From NCBI RefSeq assembly GCF_964204865.1, contig NC_135258.1, forward strand, positions 10,097,001 to 10,161,000: a DNA stretch of 64,000 nucleotides. Reading direction: 5' to 3'. Both the position numbers and the translations under genes were made by a program. This stretch comes from Styela clava. Its lineage: Eukaryota > Chordata > Ascidiacea > Stolidobranchia > Styelidae. This document shows, piece after piece, positions 35,805 through 47,408 of this stretch (position 1 is its first letter; each line of letters starts with the position of its first letter). The notes below the pieces were generated by a model, which made no database searches, was not told the origin of the DNA, and worked only from the letters and a program-made list of their open reading frames with translations.

Positions 35805-38800
35805 ATGTTATTCATCAATCTATTATTTGGATTCACATTTATATTACAAGGAAAAGTTCGTGTATATGCAGGTAGTATAGTTACAGCATCAGTATCGTCA
35901 TTATTGCGTCACTCATGAGTTGTTGAAACAACAGTGTTTCGATTAAATACCTTTTGTTCTCATGAATAAACTTTTTACCTATTTTTGGAAATCACTTAAC
36001 AGTACTCAAATACGTTCAATATTTAACCATAACTAATATTAATGAAAGAATACATCATCATGTAAAGAGTCCACGTATGTGTATCGAATTTGAGTTACGT
36101 GGCGATTCTCGACATTTCAGTGATTATGCAAAAAAAAAATATTATATATATATATATATACATTTTACAAGGTGTATAGTCATTTTTTTTAGATTCATAT
36201 AACCATCTTCATTATTTTTTGTTTAGATGGATCATGCTTAGTGGCTCATGAAGGTGAGTATACCACAGTGAAATTTTTGAGCAATTCAGTTACTACTCAT
36301 AACGTCAGAGAGAGACCAGGAAAACAGGTACGTAAATGAATATTTAAAAAAGAGTACATATGTGGTTGCTCAAAAGTCAGCCGCCTAAAACGGGGTCGTA
36401 TTAGAATATGATAATAAATCATACCCATCCTCCCGCGCGAGAGGATAGCGGTCATCTCGCCCGGTTACAGGTCCATGTGGGGTAATCCATACACTTTTGT
36501 ATTTTTGAATGTTAACAACTGATCAAGCCTACATAGATATGCGCGTCTTTCAGTTGTATACATTACATATCATTGTATACATACATATAAATTCTCCTCA
36601 TTTTTAGAAACTACTCTTGTATCTCCTGTAATATTATCGTTTTTTAAAACTTTATATATTATATTATATATGAAAATATTTCATCACTTATAATATTTCG
36701 TTTTCTTCCAACTACCAGAATTATATTTTTTCTCGCTACTTCATGATATAAATTATGAAACTTTAGGCAGGAAATGAAGTAACCTAATGCTCGCTTTTTA
36801 CCCATCAGACGTTCAGCAAAAAATCTAAAAGATCCTAACGTTTCATTGCATGCATAAAATATCCGTAATTGTTAAACAAAAATAATTGTGAATAATATTT
36901 GAGCTAATATCCTGCGTAAATACAAGTACAGTTGCAATAAATGGTAATTCTTGCAGAAACAAATGGTTTCAGCATCAGTCAACTAAATATTTGCATATGT
37001 CTGTTTGAAATGAACAGGGACCAATAGGACCTAAAGGCGATGTTGGCCCCATGGGCAGATCAGGATTAAAAGGAGAACGGGGACCACCCGGACCACCCGG
37101 CTCTCCAGAACTGTTACAGTCAAACTCTGAACTGCTTCGTCGTAATGAAGGTATTGTTTGAGTATAAAACAATGAAACAAGTTAAGTAAACCATTGCGTT
37201 ATATAATATATAGTATTCAGTGGGAGTCAGTTCCAATTTTATTAAAAAAAGTTTGAACAAATTACCATGCAATTCTACAGAAGCAACAAATGAAATTTAT
37301 ATTGTATATATATTGTATCTTGGCCAATAAATTTGTATACACGCACTCAAGAACAGAAGTAGGTATACTTTTATTTGTTTCAACTTAATTATGTATTTAT
37401 TTTTGCTCTTTAGCACGAATTTCGGAGCTGGAAGACACTATACGAGGTGACTATTCAATATATTGTTTATTTCTCTTAGAAACGATAAAGTCAAGCTCAT
37501 TAGGTACCAACTCTTGTTTTAGAGCTAAAAACATCGATTCTCCAATCTGGTGGATATTACAAAGCAAGAAACGGCTACTTCTATAAATGGATTCAGGAAC
37601 AGGTGAATTTTGATACGGCAAAATCAAGATGTCAGATACTTGGAGCTCAGCTGGCATCGGAGGGAATGAGAGATTCTCGGATAAAACGGTAAGAATTAAC
37701 ATTGTCCCTAATATTGTAATTCAGATATATAATATCGTCACGCTGATAACCGAATTGCGTAAGTCATTTTTGGCGATTTTGAGTTTTTTTTTATAAAATA
37801 GGTATTTATGTAAAGCGGCGCACCTGCCTGTTAACTCAGATTTTATTTTAAGAATTCCGAAACCCATAAAAATGGAGATTTAGTATGACATGCACATTTG
37901 TGCAATTGTTTTGTCATAATGAATTATCATTGTTCCCGCAGTACTATTGTGAGGTCACAAAGACAAAATAACCTAGTCTAAGTATTTTCGAGTTTTTGCA
38001 TCTCGGATTCTAGCTTAGCACGTATTAATTTGAATTATTACTACAGTATAGGAAGACGTGCACATGTGATATTGACTGTCCGAGTCCAATTCACCTTGGT
38101 CGGCTTTTATATTTGGTGCATTGCTGTTTTATTCTTTATATTTAATCTTAGTCTTATTTCGGTGGGTGTGCAGAACGTGTTATATTGATGAAATATATAT
38201 TTTTGAACATAAAAAATAATGTAATTGAAACTGATTAGGGATTTTGGGGATTAGACATTGTAGATACTAAGAATTACATTCGTTTTTGGAATGTTTAGTT
38301 TTCAGGACTGGTGCACATAGTAAAGTTGCAAATTTGCGTATGTCCCCAAGTCATAGACACATTTCTGCCTAAGTCACAGTGCGCCATTATGACGTCACTT
38401 AACTGCGTCATACAAATTAAATTAAATCCGGCTACGATCAAAAAATTGAACCATGGCAAATTATTGACTCTCAATGGCATAACAATATCATTAGAAAGTT
38501 TTTTACGTTTTTATCAAAACTGCTAAAAATTACTTACGCAATTCGGTTATTAGCGTGAAGATATGGTGTAACATATGTTTATCCAACCCGTGACCCGCGG
38601 AAGGATTCTGAGTGGTCCGCGGGGTATTTTTCGAAACCCATTGACTCCCACAAATCTGAACCATCAGTGACATTTCCAGTAAAATTTATTATTATTCATC
38701 GTTCAAAGAAAACATCACTTAGATGTCTATCAAAAAGGTTTCAGTCACTTTGTGGGCGTTATTGCTATCGACCAGGGGTCGGCAAACTTTTGTCGTTCGC

Positions 38801-41241
38801 GGGTCAAAATTAAAGGTCGCAAGCAGTGTCCCCTCTAAGAAAATTTCACACTGCGCAAATGTTGGTTTTACTGAGCAAGACTATTTTAACGCTGAGCAGA
38901 ATCCTAAATTATTCAAACTTTGTGAAATTTTACAATAGTAGTCTATTATTTATGATCGGAATGCGAAAAAAGCACACATTAAATTTAAATAGCTTATTTT
39001 TGTTTTCGTGCTTTTCCAACGTTTATACACTTTGTCCATGTTTGTTGTGTTTTATTGCTAAATCAAGCGACATTCATACAAAGTACAATACTTAATGTAT
39101 AATCTCAACATTTTTGTTGTTGAAATATCATTGCTTTCATCAACAATCAGGGCATGGAATTTTGTTTGTCTTGCTCATAGTAAAATTTCTTTCCTGGCGA
39201 CAAATTCTACACACTATCTATGTGAGGCTTTATTTCAAAGCTTCACTCTCTTCAGCGGTTGGTATTGCGGTGAGAAAGTTCAAACAACCTCCTCTTGCTT
39301 CCACGTTTCGCTTCTGAGTTAATGCATCTAGTGCAGTGGTTCCCAACCTTTCTACCCTGGCGGACCGGTTAAATTAAATAAAATGCGGACCGGCAAAAAG
39401 GGAAATAGGTGGAACATAAAATAATAACATATACTTGCATATCAACATGAAGTGCTGGGCACCAATTTCGCGTAAAAAATACACCAAGAAAAACCTCACA
39501 TAAAAAACATGTACATGCCAAATCATGTACAAACACAATTACCTCTAGCGAAAATTTGCTGCTGTTTCGTTGCCAATACAAGATTGCAAACGAGGCATAA
39601 AAAATGGTTTTGCAACACCTAGCTCTGCAGTGGCTCAAAGTCTATTTCTTTGCTTCGTTTCAGTTAAAGCTAACAATGATAAAGTTTTTTTTGTACAAGT
39701 AACTGGTTGAATATTTGGACAACAGTTTGATTGTTCGATTACCTAGCGATAAGCATTCGTTATCGAGAGAGCTCAAATATTGTGACAGGGATTCTTTTAT
39801 AAATCTGGACTGTAAACTAGTGGTTTCATCATATCATCCCTCTGCATTTGATCGATGCCCCAGACAAATGAATTTATATTACAATGATTAGGTAGTTTCT
39901 AACTTGGCACCAGGGGGTCAAAATCCTGCTGTGCATCACCTAGAAAAGATCTGAATGTTTTTGATGTGCGTCTCATGAACACCTGCTGGGCCGCAACAAG
40001 CTCATATCTTGCTGGTTCCCAAGGCATAATCTGTAATATTATACAATTCTTGACTGTTTTCTAGTTTAAACAAAAAAATATTCATAACCTTATATTTGAA
40101 TGGTAATATCAATGAAGAAAAGCACGCAGAACGGAAAAAGCACGCATGCTGATTTCCAGGTTTATGACTCTTGCGAGATTTGACGAGCGATTTTGCGATG
40201 AATCGGAAACGAAAAGTGTGACCACACGGCGCCGAGACGTTGCCAGGCGATTAATACCGCCTTCACCAAACAGTAATATGACGGCGGAAGAGAAATGCGT
40301 AATAAACCAACGTAAATCACTGGTAGACATCGTTGTTTAGTTTTTTTTGGTATTTCTCACATATCTGCTCGTGCTGTTCTACAAGTTCGAAAGCTATTAT
40401 GCGCTCATTTACGACGTAAAATGGCTGAGGAAAATTAAGAATGAATTTCCAAATTAATTTTAATTTTATTCTTATCTTTCGTGTCGAATTTGATCGTCCC
40501 TCTTGCTACAAAATAAAAAGTGAACAATACAAAATAGCACACCAAAAAGTTGTTGAAATTCACGCGGCGCGGCATTGAAGCATATTATGCTCATTCAAAA
40601 ATTTGCCTCAATTTTTAATTCTTTGTCTGTTAGCGAATAATGTTTGCAGATTTTCGCGTGTCAGTCAAAAATCAGCGAATGCGTTGTGAAATCAAAGCGT
40701 TTGACGCGCTGTCCAGGTCACGTGCTACCAGATATTCGAATAGTAAACTGCTACTATAATATTTTATTATTCGATACGATTTTCGATTACTTTGCCCGAA
40801 CTCACTCATTGATTTTATGTAAATGAACTTGCTTTTTATGTATTATCTGAATTCTAACGAAAATCAGAACTTGTCTTGATTCAGGTTTGCGGCCCCCAAT
40901 TAATTTTCTCATGTGAAAGTTGCCCGCGACATCAAAAATGTTGGACAGGCCAGATGTAACATATTAACGTGATTTTGTATCAATCTTACAGAGAAGTTTT
41001 TGAAGCATTGAGCATATCTACAGCGTGGACTTGGGTCGGGCTAAGAGATATCGAGGGTAGAGGTACTACGTGGACCTGGGTTGATGGACAAGCAATGCAG
41101 AAAAATGAAATAGCGTGGAGTAGAGGACAACCCGACTATCCTGGAAGGGAGAACTGCGTTCATTTCGACAGCGCTATAACGTATAACAACCATCAGTGTA
41201 CAACAAAACTAAAATATCTCTGTGAGAAGCATCAGTTGTAA
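35805..41241 (+). CDS. Collectin-like C-type lectin B (QPD type, altered calcium site)
   Basis: Predicted 249-residue secreted protein in six exons: 35805-35871, 36227-36327, 37018-37150, 37414-37446, 37523-37688 and 40992-41241, with the same phases as gene A. Order: signal peptide ([12 protein letters not shown] core), DGSC cassette, collagen stalk of 10 Gly-X-Y triplets starting GPIGPKG, neck [10 protein letters not shown], and lectin domain. The sugar site is QPD (213-215). At the position of the calcium-ligand pair it reads Asn-Asn (232-233) rather than Asn-Asp, so binding at the principal calcium site may be weakened. The four lectin cysteines are present. The last intron is 3.3 kb and full of hAT-type fragments, but both splice sites look intact. 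Gene B is closest to gene A in the neck and CTLD. Confidence 0.83.
38580..40955. mobile_element. Cluster of hAT-type fragments in the last intron of lectin B
   Basis: Recognisable ends include ccaggggtcggcaaactttt at 38772 and cagtggttcccaacctttct at 39334, both typical hAT termini. A GC-rich tail (gtttgcggcccccaatt, gcccgcgacatc) lies at 40887-40940. A segment at 40240-40320 (aatatgacggcggaagagaa) is homologous to part of the hAT element at 48883-50494. No complete inverted pair or target duplication was found, so these are probably overlapping truncated insertions. Confidence 0.55.
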
Positions 41242-42152
41242 TTTTCCTGGATAGCTGAAAGTAACTTATTCAATCATGAAATACTCCCCTGGTGTTGAGT
41301 TCAAAATCTTGTAAATATACCAATAGCCAATACTCTGTATATATACTTTTATTCGTAGAAATGTTTCTAAAACCGAAAAAGAATAACATCAATTTATAAT
41401 TGTATCAAATACACCATATAAAACGACTGACAGACGCCAGGAAATGGATAATCGAGAATTAACAATTGTCGCTTGATTGTTGTATACTCCTACTAAAGTA
41501 TATTTAGCGCAATCCGTGTTCTTCGAAATTCCTAATAATTTTTTTCCCCACAAATTACTTCCTATTGATGCTATAATTGCCCCAGACAGATTTTGACGCC
41601 AATATCCTGGAATGACAGACACCCTGTCAAATGTAATCGAAGTTTAAATTTATTAATAATAAACATTTCATCCCACAAATTTTCAGACTTTCCAGCGCAT
41701 TTGGCAAATAATACGACGATTTATTTTAAGTAAAACTCGTAGCCATGTTGTTGAATGTCAAAATATGAATGCCTTGAGGCAGACAGTTTGAGGTTCGCAT
41801 TGTTGTGTTTGATTGCTTCGAAAACATTGCAAATTTTATTCTGTACAAGCAGTTTACGATAATGAGAAGGATACAAAACATTTATAGGGTCTGACGAAAC
41901 GTTACATAATGAAACACGTGCAAGTGTGATGGGAGATCTTCGAATTATTCAATATTTCCTATGTATATATTGGTTTTTAAACGTATTGAGTATATCAGTG
42001 TGCATTATATGTAAAACAAATAAACTTATCTATTGTATATATCAATATAATATGTCAACTATATAACAAACCGCTGTATGCTATTGTATACTATAAACAG
42101 CAAATACCTTTAATTGCAATTGCTGCAAAAATTGACGGTTGGTCCTAAAATA
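41242..42152. other. Intergenic between lectins B and C
   Basis: AT-rich with no recognised gene. A TATAAA at 42092-42097 lies 56-61 bases before the ATG of lectin C and could be its TATA box, though such motifs are common at this base composition. Confidence 0.4.
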
Positions 42153-44445
42153 ATGAAAAATTTCGTTGACCTCGTCGTCTTTGGTCTGATGGTGTTGACT
42201 GGTATTCTGACTACAACAAGAAATAATGTGATGGCAGGTATGCGTTCTTTGCTTTTGTGACATAATTTCAATATATCAAAACAAATATTCAGATACATTC
42301 ACTAATACCAATGCTTGATTGTTTCAGTAATTTGTGTAGCAAATTATAGGTATCCAATAGAAATGAAACAAATTATAACAAGTTAAAAAAAAACTGATAT
42401 ATTTATTAGCCTGAACAACTATATTTTAATCTAAAAATATAATAAATCCACGTTCTTGTCACTTTGTATTATTCCAAATTTTTATCATTTAGATTACAGT
42501 TTTAATTATAGCCGTGATTTGTGACAGTTAGACTACCTGGTTCTTTTAAATGATGAAACGATTTATGGAGTTGGCCACACTTCATAGCTACTCATCCGGT
42601 GGTAAAGGTTGGGTTGGTTGTACCGCGAGTCTTTAACAGAGGTGTATAGGCTTTAATATTTATTTATGTATATTTAAAATCAGATGGGTCATGCTTTGTT
42701 GAAAGAGGAGCGGATTTCATGACAATTAGAGTTCCTAGTAGCAATCTTGTTCATACAGAAGGTCGTACTGGCAAACAGGTAAATAGAACATGTTCTAAAT
42801 ATGCAACGCAAGGTGCTACTAGTTTTACGTTACCTATTACGAGGTGTTGGTTGGATGGTCGCTTTGACAAATAAAATCTTGTGGAACCACGAAAACAATT
42901 AATGTAAGAAAGATCAAGTTGTTTTAGAGCTGCTCAATGTTCTTTGATACCTCAAATCGCTTTTGACAAAAGATTTTTTGTGAAACCATAAAATCAATTA
43001 ATGTAATAAAGATCATCATGATGTTTCAGTACGTTATATAAGCTCCACAATGTTATTTTACCATTTTATTTTGTTTCTTAGAGATATTGCCGTTATTCAG
43101 TATCTACTTTGAATTCAGGGTCCAATTGGTCCAAAAGGTGCTCCAGGTCCAGTAGGACGATCAGGCGAAAAAGGAAGGCAAGGACCGATTGGGTTACATG
43201 GCCCTCCTGGACCACCCGGTCCCCAAGCAGTTTTGGATTCAAGTTCTGGTATATTACTTCAATATAAAAGTATGTTTATCATCATTTACTGATATTGTAT
43301 TTTTAAGTTTGTCATAAATCGTTTATAACAGTGTCCAAAAGTGTCCTTTTTTAAAACTGATTTAATATAGAAAGCGGAACACGGGTATGTCAAAGTAACA
43401 GATAAAATGTATAAAGTATATAACATCGTATAAGACAAATTCAAATTGATGCACGTTGCAAATTTCTTCTTTATTTGTCACGTTTCTTATTTTCCTTCAA
43501 ATATTTTAACAATATATAATTTCTGGAAACAAAACGTAGTTTACAAATTTTCATCCTATTTTAACAGCGCAGATAGAAAGACAAGGAGCTCAAATTGCGG
43601 GTGAGCTGTAAATTTATCAAAGATCAAATCGTAATATGTCAGTTTGATAAACATTATTAATAGACCATTACTGCCAGGTTTTTCTTAGCCCAAGAATGTG
43701 GTTGTAAAAAGCCTGATTCGCCAATCGAGTCCACAGGAAGGACAAGTATGTGATTTCTAATATTTTTTCCAATCTTTTATTGAAATATATTAAACCTCTG
43801 TGTTATTCAGCACTGGAAGCACAGGTATCCGCATTGAAGAATTGGATTGGATATTACAAGGCAAGCAATGGCAATTTATACAAATGGTTTAAAGAAAAAC
43901 TAAATTTCGATAGCGCAAAGGAAAAATGTGAAAGTATTGGTACCCAACTTGCATCGGTAGGAATGAGGGACATAACCGTAAAAAGGTGAGAGATTTCTAA
44001 ATTCAAAGGACTAATTATGAGTTTAAGCCAATAATTTCGCGAAAAAAACTCATAATTTTAAATTTTAAGCAAATAATGCCCATTTTCGTATATTATTTTT
44101 CAATAATCTAGAGTAGACAATCTTTTCTTGCTCGCAGCGAAAACAACAAGTCATATAAAGAATGTTCGCTGCAAATATCACTTTTCAATTTTTAGAGAAA
44201 TATACGCAGCTTTGGAAATTGGTACAGTGTACACCTGGATAGGCCTTCAAGATCTCGACGGACGTGGTGCTATGTGGACCTGGTTAGACGGTGTAGTATC
44301 AGCGAAAAGTGATCTGGAATGGTCTGAAAGAGAACCCAATAGTCCAGGTGTCGAAAATTGCGTGGATCTTCATGGAGCGATTACTTTAAATGATCTTGAT
44401 TGCAAACGAATGGAATCTTACTTGTGCGAGAAAACTTTGGAATAA
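42153..44445 (+). CDS. Collectin-like C-type lectin C (EPN type)
   Basis: Predicted 262-residue secreted lectin in six exons: 42153-42237, 42684-42778, 43119-43269, 43568-43600, 43811-43985 and 44196-44445. Order: signal peptide ([14 protein letters not shown] core), DGSCFVERG cassette, collagen stalk of 12 Gly-X-Y triplets from GPIGPKG to GPPGPPGPQ, short neck, and C-type lectin domain. Exon 5 is 9 bases longer than in the other three genes, adding three neck residues. The sugar site is EPN (226-228) and the calcium pair is ND (245-246). This is the combination that binds mannose, fucose and GlcNAc in vertebrate MBL-type lectins. Four lectin cysteines and YLCEK are present. It pairs with gene D in all regions. 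Confidence 0.87.
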
Positions 44446-47408
44446 TCGAGTCGTGTTAAATGTAATTCCATACATGAAGATCTAACTAACTATCGACAAT
44501 TGCTTGGTTAATGAAAGACAGTGCCACAACAAATTGTTCACGCAGCGAACTTTTCAAGAATTCCCCTTACACCATTTACGATAAAAAAAAGATGAAATGC
44601 AGTGATTATTTCTTGAAAAAAGTCATAATCGGTCGTGTAATATCGTGAAAATCTAAAAATATTCTCCGAATGCGCCGGTTAATGCATTGAAAGCTGTTGA
44701 CTGTGAACTTCAACCTTCGGGTAAATAGAGGCATTTTTCCACCTGCATAAAACTATGTTCTCATATTCACCAGGCAATGAAATCATCAATATTTACTACG
44801 AAAACTATTCCATCAATTTTACAATACATTTCACCTTAATTACCGATGCCGATGGTATAAACCCGAAACAACAATAATCTTGCTCACCCAAAATTTTTCC
44901 TATCAAAAACGAAACGAACTAGACTCCCTGATTTGTCGGAAAAGGACCTTGTTTCCGAAAAAGTAAGAAATAAAGATAGAGATGTATCTGCTAAACGGGA
45001 AAATCCCAAACGCCTTTCAATAGAATAACTTGGGTCAAAATAGATAGAAGATAGGAGGGGGACAAATACGCAACAAATACCATTTAAGGTATCATTCTAT
45101 ACTTCATGTCGTATCTTATACTTTCTACACTTTGATTGTTGAGTTTATCGTATGCTTATTTAAACGAAGCAATAAAATCCTAAAATGTTGTAAAAGGTTG
45201 CTTAAAACTGTTATATAAAATTAACAGATATTTCCAGTTGAACATCGCATACTCCTGATTGCAAATTTTTGTTCTACCATGTAAATTTCATGATAAATAT
45301 AAAAATACATGCTCATTGAAAACAATTTGTACTCTTGGACTCAAAAACGCAAATGCTTGTATAAAGTACTAGATATAATTGAATTGAAAATTTATCTTGA
45401 CAGATCAGGTAGACAAACAAATGACAGAAATTATTTGTAATATATCATTTCGATGATAACAATATTCCAAATGCTATAGTGTTAACCGGGATCATTAGGA
45501 AATAGGCATAGATTTTGTTGCAGTCTGCAGTGATCAGTACTTTACAACTAAAAGATGAGGTTCATTCGAGAAAAAAAAAGCGTGCGCCAAGACGTCATCT
45601 CAGAAATATCAGCAATTCAAAAATATCTGAATTGGATCAACCCATTTATGATCAATGAATTTTTTTGTGGCCTTTTATATGTTATTTCTTTCTTTGTCAG
45701 AAAGCTATATATATATATCAATACTCGAGAATTGCTATCCGGTCTAGAAACGGGAAGATCCGTTGTGTTAGATACTTGCTCTGAACTCATTTGGGTATGA
45801 ATCACTGTTTGTATTTTGAAGAAGTTTATTGACATCTCTACAAATTATCAAAACAAGATTATCAAATCAAATGAAAAGGGGTGATGGACAATGTTAGCAT
45901 TGCCGCTAATATCAATTTATTTAGTGATTTTATGTCGAAAAACATCAGTTATGTGGAATCCACCACCTAATATCTGTTTTCCTGGTTGCATTTACATGAA
46001 CTGCTTTAATCCTAAGCCAATCAGCATTTACTATCGCGCAATTCTGCACCATATCCTCTTATATTCTCAGTAGCTCTTGGCTTTTTAGTGGCATAATAGT
46101 TTGAAATTTTTGATTTAAAGTTTATTCTTTTAAAAAGATTATATTTGATATCTCAAATTTTAGCAAAATGGTCTGTGACAACATATGTAGGGCATTTATT
46201 TATGGATTGTTATATTATTAATTTACGCCTTTTTTGAATCCTGTCTCAAGTTATCGCATATTGAATATGAATCAATATCTTGTTTACTTGTCAATTAATT
46301 TTGATTAATTTCGATTTCTTAAAAATTTCTTCGGTCAGAATTCAAACTCGTCGATCTTTTCACATGCGTATTTGAACATATTCACAAATCATATTAACAT
46401 AAGAACTTTAAGAAAGAGGTATTTTAGATGACAGCCATGCGCTTTTAACAGCCTATTAACCTTAAAAATACACGTTCATATGCCAATATTCATTTCCTCA
46501 ACAAACAATTTGAACAATTTCTTCTATAGCAATAACCAGAAAATCATTTCTAATAGAAAATGCATTTTGTTGAATGTCCTCTGTATGCCCCGTGTGAATA
46601 GCTTCGTGATTGTTTGATCGTTGATAAAATGAATAAATGTGAAGAAGTAATGGCAAAACCCAAAAATTCGTAATCACTACACCAAGATATTTTCATCCAC
46701 GAATACGTCAGTCGCAAAAAGATACGCTAACTTCAGGCGCCGTTTTTTTATCGAGGAACAAATGAGCTCTAATTCGCAATAGTATGATATGTTATTGAAA
46801 CTATTCGTAATAGTTTTTAAACTTGCAGATTCCAAAAATCATTCATCTGACGTCAGCAATAAAAACATCTGAGTAATTTTGGAACCAAATGTCAGGTTAC
46901 CCGTATTTATTACTTACTTGGAATAGGTCGAATCGCAGGATCAGTTACCCAGATTTCGCAGCAGTACTTCAAAACGCTGTGTCCGTTTTTGAACAAGAAC
47001 AAAGTTTTTTTTTTTGAAAGTAAATTGCGACAGATTTATCCCAAAAAATGTAAATTGCATACTGGAATGTAAAAGTTATAATAATTTGTAACAAATTTTT
47101 GATTGAAATTTCTTTTTACCTCCAACAATATTATAATCTCAAGCAAATAAAATGAAAAGATGTTTTTTACTGCATTTGGCGCGATACGTGTGCAAGAAAA
47201 ATGAAATTGTCCAGGAGATTCGACTTTTTTTTGACTTTCCATAGGATGTCCTGTAAATGTATCTACAAACCAAGTTGAATTTAAAATATATTTTAACAGA
47301 ATCGGATGAATAGCTGAACTTCTCAAATTTTTTACAGATACAATTGGTACAGATTAGTTTCTGTATTTCGTTGCGGCAAATTGGTAATATCGTTCTAAAT
47401 ATAGAATT
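44446..47408. other. Intergenic between lectins C and D
   Basis: About 3 kb of AT-rich sequence. Frames up to 96 codons on either strand show no recognised family and no splice-compatible lectin cassette. No repeat shared with other parts of the window was noticed. Confidence 0.45.
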
